Source of the DNA: DATAES01 sp036493595
GTDB taxonomy: Bacteria > Actinomycetota > Acidimicrobiia > Acidimicrobiales > JACDCH01
Assembly (NCBI GenBank): GCA_036493595.1
Contig: DASXPN010000102.1
Location: forward strand, 1-42,303
Direction: 5' to 3'
DNA length: 42,303 nt
Positions 35,255 through 42,303 of the stretch are shown piece by piece. Numbering within the stretch: the first letter of the stretch is position 1; the number at the start of each line of letters is the position of its first letter. Position numbers and translations under genes: made by a program. The notes beneath the pieces are model-generated. The model saw only the letters and a list, made by a program, of their open reading frames with translations. It did not search any database and was not told the origin of the DNA.

Positions 35255-38092
35255 ATGACCACATCTGACCGCGTTCCCACGGACATCGTTCCGGACGCCG
35301 CGGCCGTCGACGTCGCGCTCGGCACCCGGGTGCTCGTCGTCGGCGACCTTCGGCTGAGTTGGCGGCCGACCGCCGGCTCGCTGGCGGTCGCCGCCGAGAT
35401 CGGCTCGGCCCTCGACGCATGGGCCGGTCCCGGCGTGTTGGTGCTCAACGGCGACACGTTCGACTTCTCCGACGACACGCAGCGTGATCCGGGCCGCATC
35501 CTCGACGCTCATCCCCGTCTCGCCACGGCGCTCCACCGGTTCGCGGCGGACGACGCGCGCCGCGTCGTGATCCTCTCGGGCCAGCGCGACGCCGACCTCG
35601 CGGATCCAGGGACGAAGGCGCGCAGCGTGCTCACCGAGCGCTTCGGAGTGGACGTCGGGCCCGCCGTCGATCTTCACATCGCCACCGGCGCGGGCGACCG
35701 CGTGGTGCACGTCGAGCACGGAAGCCGGTTCGATGGAGGTGGAGTCTTCGTCGACGCCGCACCTGCTTCGGTCGAGCTATCGCGCGCTGCGTACCGTCGT
35801 ATCTCGCGGTTGCTGGCGTGGCTGGTGCTGCCGTTCACGATCGCGCTGTTGTGCCTCGTCGGGTTCGGGCTCCTCGACACCTTCCATCCCTCGGGGGCGC
35901 ACCGGCTGCTCGGCTGGTCGGGCCAACTCGCTGTCCTGTCGACCGCGGCGGTGGCGATTCTCGTCATCGGCGTCGTCCTTCGCCGGACGTTCCGCGCGTT
36001 GCCGGACTCCCGGGAAGTTGGCCTGTCGTGTGCGAGCAACGACGACGCGCGCGCGTACGCAGAGCGGCTCGTCGGTGATGGCGGTACGGGACTGGTGACC
36101 GGCTACACGCACCGGCCCGAGCTGTCGTCGCTCGGCCGCGGTTTCTATGCGAACTCGGGAAGCTGCGGCACGATCGTGCGGCCTCGCCGTGCTCGCCTTG
36201 GCTTACCGGCACTGTTCGTGGCCGAGCGTCAGCTCTCGTGGGTCGAGCTCGAGGCAGGAGCGGATCTCCATGCGCGTCTGGTGTACGCGCTCGTCGATAT
36301 TCCGGGCCAGTCGCTGCTCGAGCGTCTCGCGGCGGTACCGGGACCAGAGCCGGTGACCAAGCCCACAGTCGTCGCCGCGTTCCCCGGCGGCACCGACTGG
36401 CCGGTGCCGGTGTTCGAGGACCTGGGTCGACGCAGAGTCCGGCGCCAAGCGGGCGCGGTGCTCGCCCTCACCGGGCTCTTGAACCTGCTCTCCGCCATCA
36501 CGCCCCCCATCGGGGGCCGCTTGGATTTCGTGGCCGACTTCGTACCCATCACGGTTCCCGAGACGGCGTCTGCCCTCGTGGCTGCTGCCGGGATCGCCCT
36601 GCTGCTGCTGGGCCGAGGTGTCCGTAGGGGTCAGCGACATGCATGGATGCTCGCGGTCGGACTGACCGGGCTCTCTGCCGCGCTGCACATCGTGAAGGGC
36701 CTCGACGTGGAAGAGGCCGTCGCCGCGTTGATGGTGCTCGGCTTCCTCATCGCCAAGCGCGGTGCGTTCACCGCGGTGGCGGACCGTCCGTCGATCGGAC
36801 GCGGCTTCGCCGTGCTCGGCGTGTCCGGCGCCCTGGCGGTCGCGGCGGGGACCTTCACCGCAGTGTGGTTCGGCAAGAACCACATGCCGACCGGCCGTGC
36901 CCTCACCGCCGTGGTCGAGCGTCTGGTGGGGGACAACGACATCCTGATTCCGGGCCGGCGTGGTCGGTTCCTCACTCCTACGCTCGGCGGTGTCGGTCTC
37001 GCGCTCGCCCTGACGGCAGTGTGGTTGCTGTTCCGTCCCGTCGTCGCGCGCCACAAGCCGGCGGACCTCGCGACACGTGCGCGCGCCATCGTGCGCAGGT
37101 ACGGCGGGGACACGCTCGCCTACTTCGCGTTGCGCGACGACAAGCAGCACTGGTTCTGGAGGGACACGCTGATCGCGTACGCCGTGCACAACGGCGTCTG
37201 CCTGGTGTCACCCGACCCGATCGGTCCGGTCAGCGAGCGCAATGCGGCATGGCGCGCCTTCCGGGAGTTCGCCGAGGATCACGGATGGCCGGTGGCCGTG
37301 ATGGGCGCGGGCGAGGCGTGGCTGCCGATCTACCGCGCCGCGGGCATGCACGACCTCTACGTGGGTGACGAAGCCATCGTCGACGCGCGCCGGTTCAACC
37401 TCGAGGGCGGTCGCATGAAGGGGCTGCGCCAAGCCGTCAATCGCATTGCGAAGTACGGCTACCGGATCGAGTTCCACGATCCCGCCCATCTGGATCCGGA
37501 GCTCGAGCGCGAGTTGCGCACGCTGATGACCGGGAGTCGGCGCGGGGAAGTCGAGCGCGGCTTCTCGATGACGCTCGGTCGTGTGTTCAACCGCGACGAC
37601 ACCGGCCTGCTGCTCGCGGTGTGCTTCGCGCCGTCGGGTGAAGCGGCCGCGTTCTGCCAGTACGTGCCCGCCAGCGACATCAACGGTTTCTCACTCGACC
37701 TGATGCGGCGGTCCGAAGCCAGTGAGCACTGGAACGGGCTGACGGACTTCGTGGTCGTGCGCACCATCGAGCACGTCCGCGATCTCGGGATGCACGGTCT
37801 CGGTCTCAACTTCGCGGTGATGCGCTCCGTGCTGGCGCACGAAGGCGGCGACCGCATCGGGCATCGCATCGAACGCCGTCTGCTCGGATGGCTGAGCGAC
37901 TCGATGCAGATCGAGTCGTTGTGGAAGTACAACGCCAAGTTCGATCCCGACTGGCACCCGCGCTACGCGGTCTACGACGCCCGCGAGAACTTCCTCAGCT
38001 CCGCTGTCGCCGTCGCCAAGGCCGAGTCGTTCTGGGAGTTGCCCGTGGTCGGACGCTTCTTCGCGCCCGACGACCAACCCGTGCGCTCATAG
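35255..38092 (+). CDS. Fusion: degenerate LpxH-like phosphoesterase plus MprF-like DUF2156 synthase
   Basis: This 945-aa protein has two parts. Residues 25-310 follow LpxH-type metallophosphoesterase order: Asp31, GDxxD (67-70), GQRD (109-112), His155, and GYTHRPEL (283-290), with a two-helix membrane insertion at 185-245. Several metal ligands are changed (DxH to DLR, Asn to Gln110, first His of GHTH to Tyr284), so catalysis is doubtful. After about six membrane helices (400-590), residues 600-940 form a DUF2156/MprF-type domain (GGDTLAYFALRDDKQ) that in relatives adds lysine to phosphatidylglycerol. The ATG has no ribosome site; a GTG at 35330 is possible. It converges with the GNAT gene. 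Confidence 0.85.
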   Translation: MTTSDRVPTDIVPDAAAVDVALGTRVLVVGDLRLSWRPTAGSLAVAAEIGSALDAWAGPGVLVLNGDTFDFSDDTQRDPGRILDAHPRLATALHRFAADDARRVVILSGQRDADLADPGTKARSVLTERFGVDVGPAVDLHIATGAGDRVVHVEHGSRFDGGGVFVDAAPASVELSRAAYRRISRLLAWLVLPFTIALLCLVGFGLLDTFHPSGAHRLLGWSGQLAVLSTAAVAILVIGVVLRRTFRALPDSREVGLSCASNDDARAYAERLVGDGGTGLVTGYTHRPELSSLGRGFYANSGSCGTIVRPRRARLGLPALFVAERQLSWVELEAGADLHARLVYALVDIPGQSLLERLAAVPGPEPVTKPTVVAAFPGGTDWPVPVFEDLGRRRVRRQAGAVLALTGLLNLLSAITPPIGGRLDFVADFVPITVPETASALVAAAGIALLLLGRGVRRGQRHAWMLAVGLTGLSAALHIVKGLDVEEAVAALMVLGFLIAKRGAFTAVADRPSIGRGFAVLGVSGALAVAAGTFTAVWFGKNHMPTGRALTAVVERLVGDNDILIPGRRGRFLTPTLGGVGLALALTAVWLLFRPVVARHKPADLATRARAIVRRYGGDTLAYFALRDDKQHWFWRDTLIAYAVHNGVCLVSPDPIGPVSERNAAWRAFREFAEDHGWPVAVMGAGEAWLPIYRAAGMHDLYVGDEAIVDARRFNLEGGRMKGLRQAVNRIAKYGYRIEFHDPAHLDPELERELRTLMTGSRRGEVERGFSMTLGRVFNRDDTGLLLAVCFAPSGEAAAFCQYVPASDINGFSLDLMRRSEASEHWNGLTDFVVVRTIEHVRDLGMHGLGLNFAVMRSVLAHEGGDRIGHRIERRLLGWLSDSMQIESLWKYNAKFDPDWHPRYAVYDARENFLSSAVAVAKAESFWELPVVGRFFAPDDQPVRS

Positions 38093-38572
38093 CAACGCTT
38101 GCATCACGAGCACGTCCAGCCACCGCCCGAACTTGCGGCCGACCTCGCGTTCGGTTCCGACGATCTCGAACCCCTCGGCACGATGCAATGCGATCGATGC
38201 TTCGTGCCCACCGACGATGCGCGCCATGACGGCGTGGAAGCCGTGGGCGGTCGCCAGCCGTCGCAACTCGGCGAGCAGCGCCTTGCCGACGCCTTGTCCT
38301 TGTCGATCGCGGCGCACGTACACGGAATCCTCGACACTCGTGCTGTACGCGGGGCGGTCTCGGTAGGGCGACAGCGACGCGAACCCGACGACCTCACCGG
38401 CATCCTCCGCGACCAACACCGCGTGCGCGCCTGATCGAGCGGACAGCCAGCGTTGTTGTTGCTCCGGTGAACGCGGCACGAGGTCGAACGTCACCGTCGA
38501 CTCGGCGACCTCGACGTTGTAGATGGCGCGAATCGCTTCGTTGTCGTCAGGTGTCGCCAGTCGGACGAGCAT
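38087..38572 (-). CDS. GNAT N-acetyltransferase, phosphinothricin/amino-acid acetyltransferase-like
   Basis: This 161-aa GNAT protein resembles phosphinothricin and L-methionine sulfoximine acetyltransferases: AIYNVEVAESTVTFD, then PAYSTSVEDSVYVR, which is typical of that group. The acetyl-CoA loop is DRQGQGVGKALL. The C-terminal REVGRKFGRWLDVLVMQ is also characteristic. The likely activity is N-acetylation of an amino acid or analogue; the substrate is not known. Its 3' end overlaps the MprF-like gene by 6 bases on the other strand. The deacylase gene lies 39 bases upstream on the same strand. Confidence 0.88.
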   Translation of the reverse strand: MLVRLATPDDNEAIRAIYNVEVAESTVTFDLVPRSPEQQQRWLSARSGAHAVLVAEDAGEVVGFASLSPYRDRPAYSTSVEDSVYVRRDRQGQGVGKALLAELRRLATAHGFHAVMARIVGGHEASIALHRAEGFEIVGTEREVGRKFGRWLDVLVMQALL

Positions 38573-38611
38573 CGGTCCAGACTCGCATGCCCAACGAACT
38601 CGGAAACGAAC

Positions 38612-40300
38612 TCAGAAGCGAACGAGCCGTCCGGGGCGAGCGCCCGTGGGCTCACCGTCCTCGAACGTCACTTCGCCCGCCACGACGGTGGCGCGGTACC
38701 CATCGACCTTCTGGATGAGCCGTCGCCCGCCCGCGGGAAGGTCGTGCACCATCTCCGGTGCGTGCAGCCGCATCCCATCGAGATCGATCAAGTTGACGTC
38801 GGCTCGCATCCCCGGCTCGACCGTGCCGCGATCACGGAACCCGTACACCGACGCGGGACGCGCCGTCTGCAGGTGCACGACCTGCTCGAGCGGGAGGCGC
38901 TCACCGCGGTGACGGTCGCGAGCCCAGTGCGTCAGCAGATAGGTCGTCATGCTCGCGTCGCAGATCAGGCCACAGTGCGCGCCACCATCACCGAGTCCGA
39001 GCACGGTTCGCGGGTGCGTCATCATCTCGCGCAGTGCTTCGTGGTCGCCGTCGGCGTAACTGGCGAGCGGCGCGAACAGCAGCGCCTTGCCGTCGTCCGC
39101 CAGCAACCAGTCGAGCACGACCTCCTGCGGCGAACGACCTTCACGCGCCGCAACGGCAGCCGCGCTGACCTCGGGCGCCGGCTCGTAGTCGGGCGGCTCG
39201 CCCAACGGGAAGAACTGATCCCATCGCGACATGAGCACGACCGCGACCGGGTTGCTCGTCTCGGGCTGCTCGCTCACGAGCGCGGCCCGCACCTCGGGGC
39301 GGCGCAACTGCGCGACGCGCTCGGCCAGCGGCAGATCGGCGATCGAGCGGTACGTCGGGTGGGTGATGAACGGATGGAGCGAAGACTGCAGGCCGAACAG
39401 CATGCCGGTCGGGCGTGACGACACTTGCGGCACGACGCGCAGCCCTTCGGCCGCGAGCCGGTCGGCGTGAGCGAGTGCATCGCGATAGCCGTCGGCGCCG
39501 GGATGAGCCTGGGCGAGCGCGTACGTGACGGTGGCGCCGGTGCGGCGGGCGAGGTCCGCCATCCACATGCGTTCCGGCTCGGTGCTCACGGTGTCGGACA
39601 CCATCTGGAACACGCCGTGCCCGACTGCTCCGAGCGCGTCGCCGATGGCGAGGAGCTCGTCTGCGGGCGCGGCCGTCCCGGGCACGAAGCCATGGCGGGA
39701 GCGGTGCAGGATCGTGCGCGACGTGCTGAAGCCGGCGGCGCCGGCGCGCATCGCGTCCTCGACGACCTCGGCCATCTGCGCGATCTCTTCGTGCGTCGCG
39801 TCGTCGTGGGCGCGGTCGCCCATCACGTAGGCGCGCACCGCGCAATGCGGCACCTGCGCGGCGACATCCATCACCGTGCGCTTCGTGTCGAGCGCATCGA
39901 GGTACTCGCCGAACGTCTCCCAGCCCCACTCGATGCCTTCGTGCAACGCGGTACCGGGGATGTCCTCGACACTCTCCATGAGCTCGACGAGGAAGTCCTC
40001 CTCGCCGTGGCGCACCGGTGCGAATCCCACACCGCAGTTGCCCATGACGACGGTCGTGACGCCGTGCCAACTCGATGGCGTGAGCTCCGGGTCCCAGCTC
40101 ACCTGCCCGTCGTAATGGGTGTGGATGTCGACCCAGCCGGGTGCGAGCACGAGACCGTCGCCGTCGATCTCTCGATGGCCGCGGCCGTCGATCGCCCCGA
40201 CCTCGGTGATGCTGCGCCCGTCGACCGCGACGTCACCGACGAACGTGGTCCGTCCCGTGCCGTCGGCGATGGTTGCTCGCCGGATGACCAGATCGTGCAT
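38612..40300 (-). CDS. N-acyl-D-amino-acid deacylase (amidohydrolase family)
   Basis: This 562-aa enzyme belongs to the D-aminoacylase branch of the amidohydrolases, which hydrolyse N-acyl-D-amino acids. The metal motif HTHYDGQ (His60, His62) and the Cys89 of MGNCGVGFAP, a metal ligand in D-aminoacylase, are present. The LGDGGAHCGLICDAS block supplies the conserved Asp, and GMRADVNLIDLD is the usual end of the catalytic domain. The ATG at 40300 has AGAGGGGG before it; the frame extends 26 codons further upstream without family similarity. It lies next to the GNAT gene, which would catalyse the opposite type of reaction. Confidence 0.9.
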   Translation of the reverse strand: MHDLVIRRATIADGTGRTTFVGDVAVDGRSITEVGAIDGRGHREIDGDGLVLAPGWVDIHTHYDGQVSWDPELTPSSWHGVTTVVMGNCGVGFAPVRHGEEDFLVELMESVEDIPGTALHEGIEWGWETFGEYLDALDTKRTVMDVAAQVPHCAVRAYVMGDRAHDDATHEEIAQMAEVVEDAMRAGAAGFSTSRTILHRSRHGFVPGTAAPADELLAIGDALGAVGHGVFQMVSDTVSTEPERMWMADLARRTGATVTYALAQAHPGADGYRDALAHADRLAAEGLRVVPQVSSRPTGMLFGLQSSLHPFITHPTYRSIADLPLAERVAQLRRPEVRAALVSEQPETSNPVAVVLMSRWDQFFPLGEPPDYEPAPEVSAAAVAAREGRSPQEVVLDWLLADDGKALLFAPLASYADGDHEALREMMTHPRTVLGLGDGGAHCGLICDASMTTYLLTHWARDRHRGERLPLEQVVHLQTARPASVYGFRDRGTVEPGMRADVNLIDLDGMRLHAPEMVHDLPAGGRRLIQKVDGYRATVVAGEVTFEDGEPTGARPGRLVRF

Positions 40301-40405
40301 CGATCCCCCTCTTCCGTCCCCAACATGGTTCCGCCCCGCGGGCGTGCACAAGTGTGTGCGCTGGCCCGGAGGCGACACCAGTTGAGCCGACGGGTCGGGA
40401 CGGTG

Positions 40406-41731
40406 TCAGACGGAGAGAGTGTCGCGGGACCGCGCGGCGGCGGGCTCCGCGGCCTCGGGCGTCGGCTCGATGACACTGAGCGCACCCGTCAACGCTTCGA
40501 GACGGGCCCACGAGGCGACGTCTTCGTCCTCGGTGAGGAAGATCAGCTGCGGTGAGCCTGCCGAATGTCCGAGCAGCTCGAGCAGCGCCGGCTTCACACC
40601 GGGGTCCAGACCGACGAACGGATCGTCGAGGATCAGCGGGTAGCTCTCGCCGCCCTTGCCGAGGTGGCGGAGCTCGGCCAGCCGGCCGACCAGCACGCCG
40701 GCAAGATCGGTGGTGCGGTCGTCGTCCATGTCAGGCGCCGTCGACGACATGGCGCCGAGAGCGGTGATGTCACGCCGGAGACGAGCGGCGGCGAGGATCT
40801 CTTCGCGATGCTCGAAGGCCCAGTCGACCTGGATGTCGCCGGCCATCGTCCGCCATTCGGCGGTCGACTTGTTGTGGTCCTCCGCTGCGGTCATCAGCTG
40901 CTTGCGGTTCTGGTCGCTCGAGAGCAGGCCGTTGACGCGCTGGAGATGGAACCCGAGGTAGGACTGCGCGCCGGCCTCGGCGAGCGCCTCTTCCTCTGCC
41001 TTCGCGGCACGCTCCATCAGGTTGCGGAAGATGACCGAGAACAGGACGGTCACCGATGCGAGCAGCAGGGGACCGAAGGAGGCAACCCGGCTGAAGAATG
41101 CGATCGGGATGGCAAGGACTGCGCCGGCGACCGCGACCCCGATGCTCTTGTGCCGGAAGTGCTCGTGCCGCTCCTGCGCGGCCTCGAACGCGTGGTGGCG
41201 CTGTTCGATCTTGTCGATCACCGCCGCGTCCTCGGGGGCGGACCCGACGGCTTCGGCCACCTGCTGGAGGTGATCGTCGGTGCGGCGCAGCTGCTCGGCC
41301 GCGGCCCACAGCCGGTTCTGGTCGACGTCCGCGAGTTGGCGGATCAGTGCCGCGCCTTGCGTGCCGGTGGCAAGGTCGCCGGCGCCGAGGCGCATGCGAC
41401 GGCGCGCACGGCGCAGCTCGATGCCGGCGTGGCCCAGAAGATCGATGCGCCCGGCGGGGGACGTGAACTCCGTGCTGACGTCGGACGCGTTGTCGATGTC
41501 CACGACGCGGTGACGGCCGCCCTCGGGACGGAACACGGCCAAGTGGCGGCCGTCGTCTTGGATGATCTCGGCGTGGACGCCCGTTCGGCTGCTGCCGAGG
41601 GCTCCGATGAGCTCCCCGATGAGGCCGTCCCGCTCGAGTCCGCCGAGGCCGGCGATCACCGTGAGTCGGGGATGGAGCGAGAGGCTGAACGAGTTCGATC
41701 CCGCCTGGATCACCAACCGCTCATAGCGCAC
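40406..41731 (-). CDS. SMC/AAA-like protein with membrane hairpin and no Walker A lysine
   Basis: This 441-aa protein has the layout of an SMC/RecF-like ATPase: an N-terminal head strand (RLVIQAGSNSFSLSLHPRLT), a P-loop position, a long helical middle and a C-terminal Walker B (YPLILDDPFVGLDPG) with an LTEDEDVASWA switch region. The P-loop position reads VIAGLGGLERDGL (residues 25-37), without the GK[S/T] needed to bind phosphate. The helical middle contains two membrane segments (197-213 and 219-236). The family is not recognised by name. The GTG at 41731 is the likely start because similarity to a head domain begins there; the frame is open for 56 more codons through a repeat-bearing region. 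Confidence 0.7.
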   Translation of the reverse strand: MRYERLVIQAGSNSFSLSLHPRLTVIAGLGGLERDGLIGELIGALGSSRTGVHAEIIQDDGRHLAVFRPEGGRHRVVDIDNASDVSTEFTSPAGRIDLLGHAGIELRRARRRMRLGAGDLATGTQGAALIRQLADVDQNRLWAAAEQLRRTDDHLQQVAEAVGSAPEDAAVIDKIEQRHHAFEAAQERHEHFRHKSIGVAVAGAVLAIPIAFFSRVASFGPLLLASVTVLFSVIFRNLMERAAKAEEEALAEAGAQSYLGFHLQRVNGLLSSDQNRKQLMTAAEDHNKSTAEWRTMAGDIQVDWAFEHREEILAAARLRRDITALGAMSSTAPDMDDDRTTDLAGVLVGRLAELRHLGKGGESYPLILDDPFVGLDPGVKPALLELLGHSAGSPQLIFLTEDEDVASWARLEALTGALSVIEPTPEAAEPAAARSRDTLSV

Positions 41732-41797
41732 ATCACTAGTTCGGTTGGCCCATGCCGAACCTTGAGCGCGGATTGCCCTGCCGGCCGGGTAGGAGCC

Positions 41798-41897
41798 GAC
41801 GCCCGGAACATGCGGACGGCGCAGGTCGGCCCGGGAAGCGCCAGCGTCGGGCCGACAGGCATGTGGAGGCAGGAGCGAAGCGACGCCCGGAACATGC
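41798..41897. repeat. Direct repeats and a hairpin upstream of tRNA-Thr
   Basis: GACGCCCGGAACATGC occurs at 41798-41813 and again at 41882-41897, each preceded by GGAGC. Between them GTCGGCCC (41825-41832) and GGGCCGAC (41849-41856) form an 8-bp perfect stem. The block fills the gap between the divergent SMC-like gene and the tRNAs. No coding sequence was seen in 41732-41944. Confidence 0.7.
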
Positions 41898-41909
41898 AAA
41901 AGGTAGGGC

Positions 41910-41915
41910 TATCCT
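41910..41915 (+). promoter_or_regulatory. Likely -10 element of the tRNA-Thr/tRNA-Met/tuf transcript
   Basis: TATCCT sits in the 9-mer GCTATCCTC that also precedes tRNA-Tyr. Transcription would start near 41922, about 20 bases before tRNA-Thr. No clear -35 was found. Confidence 0.4.
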
Positions 41916-41944
41916 CGACGGGCTTGCACCACCCCTGTTGTCAC

Positions 41945-42017
41945 GCCCTCTTAGCTCAGTCGGCAGAGCACAGCCATGGTAAGGCTGGTGTCGTGGGTTC
42001 GATTCCCACAGAGGGCT
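41945..42017 (+). tRNA. tRNA-Thr (GGT), CCA not encoded
   Basis: The acceptor GCCCTCT pairs perfectly with AGAGGGC. The D-arm GCTC...GAGC, the anticodon stem CAGCC/GGCTG with loop ATGGTAA (anticodon GGT), and the T-arm GTGGG-TTCGATT-CCCAC are all regular. Discriminator T is followed by CGC, so CCA must be added by enzyme, unlike in the neighbouring tRNA-Met. Confidence 0.95.
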
Positions 42018-42024
42018 CGCCCCG

Positions 42025-42038
42025 CCGCGCTCGCGCGG
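42025..42038 (+). other. Hairpin between the two tRNAs
   Basis: CCGCG-CTCG-CGCGG forms a 5-bp GC-only stem in the 36-base spacer. It could be a processing signal or simply a spacer structure. Confidence 0.4.
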
Positions 42039-42053
42039 TAGCGCCCAAGCCAA

Positions 42054-42130
42054 GGCGGCGTAGCTCAGACGGTTAGAGCACTCGGCTCATAATCGAGGTG
42101 TCGCCGGTTCGATTCCGGCCGCCGCCACCA
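42054..42130 (+). tRNA. tRNA-Met (CAT), CCA encoded
   Basis: The acceptor GGCGGCG pairs with CGCCGCC; the anticodon stem CTCGG/TCGAG (one G-U) carries the loop CTCATAA, anticodon CAT. The T-arm is GCCGG-TTCGATT-CCGGC. Discriminator A and CCA are encoded (42128-42130). It does not have the C1-A72 mismatch and three G-C pairs of the initiator, so elongator Met is the first choice; tRNA-Ile with modified CAT cannot be ruled out by eye. The order Thr-Met before a translation gene is common in actinobacteria. Confidence 0.9.
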
Positions 42131-42162
42131 CCACAGACAGCACCGAAAGAGAAGGACGACAA

Positions 42163-42303
42163 ATGGCGAAGCAGAAGTTTGAGCGGACGAAGCCGCATTT
42201 GAATGTGGGGACCATGGGTCATATTGATCATGGTAAGACGACGCTGACTGCTGCTATTACGCGGGTGTTGCATGGGAAGAATCCGTCGGTGGCGGTGACG
42301 GCG
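42163..42303 (+). CDS. tuf: Elongation factor Tu (3' end outside window)
   Basis: The first 47 codons encode MAKQKFERTKPHLNVGTMGH and continue with the P-loop GHIDHGKT (residues 19-26) and TLTAAITRVLHGK. This is EF-Tu, the GTPase that delivers aminoacyl-tRNA to the ribosome. GAAGGA lies about 8 bases before the ATG. The usual GTIGHVDHGK reads GTMGHIDHGK. Codon use is strikingly different from the rest of the window: 46 of 47 codons end in G or T and only one ends in C. It probably shares a transcript with the two tRNAs upstream. Confidence 0.96.
   Translation, partial: MAKQKFERTKPHLNVGTMGHIDHGKTTLTAAITRVLHGKNPSVAVTA

Noticed and set aside
40565..42076. 503-codon plus-strand open frame opposite the SMC-like gene, running through tRNA-Thr
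   Set aside because: It overlaps a convincing tRNA and the promoter region and has no family similarity; the minus-strand frame has a clear Walker B and membrane helices.
42054..42130. Initiator tRNA-Met
   Set aside because: The acceptor starts with a normal G-C pair and the anticodon stem lacks the three consecutive G-C pairs of initiator tRNAs.

Overview
The window is high-GC DNA with C-rich third codon positions and frequent GTG/TTG starts. Protein features (a NuoD carrying HTGxEK, an AbiEi/DUF559 protein, an MprF-like synthase, a tRNA-Thr/tRNA-Met pair before tuf) suggest an actinobacterium, possibly class Acidimicrobiia. The class is an inference from resemblance, not from a search.

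Layout. (1) 1-15075: the 3' part of a complex I operon, nuoB(partial)-C-D-E-F-G-H-I-J-K-L-M-N, nearly all genes translationally coupled. This is a standard 14-subunit NADH:quinone oxidoreductase whose nuoA and nuoB start lie upstream of the window. (2) 15076-16355: a spacer with three same-orientation palindromic repeats bracketing one minus-strand AbiEi/DUF559 gene. (3) 16356-26810: a second complex I operon, nuoA-B-C-D-H-I-J-K-L-M-N, complete but with no nuoE, F or G, i.e. the 11-subunit form lacking the NADH module. A MidA/NDUFAF7-type methyltransferase gene (26818-27933) follows 7 bases later. (4) 27956-34606: a minus-strand crotonase-family gene divergent from acetyl-CoA synthetase, then a small HAD-like protein, a CorA-type transporter, HtpX protease and a secreted M23 peptidase. 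(5) 34634-41731: yajQ (minus), tRNA-Tyr, a large fusion of an LpxH-like phosphoesterase with an MprF/DUF2156 synthase, then three minus-strand genes (GNAT acetyltransferase, N-acyl-D-amino-acid deacylase, a membrane-embedded SMC/AAA-like protein with no Walker A lysine). (6) 41945-42303: tRNA-Thr, tRNA-Met and the first 47 codons of tuf.

The most interesting unit is the second complex I with its methyltransferase. NuoD of operon 2 has Trp where the quinone-contacting Tyr is expected. NuoH of operon 2 has lost the conserved GPNR loop (GPME instead). NuoD of operon 2 keeps the Arg (HRG) that NDUFAF7 methylates in mitochondrial NDUFS2, whereas NuoD of operon 1 has Thr there (HTG). This suggests a separate complex I with a different electron donor, an altered quinone chamber and its own maturation enzyme. 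No stretch longer than about 215 bases lacks a gene, except that the 15076-16355 spacer holds only the AbiEi/DUF559 gene and its repeats.
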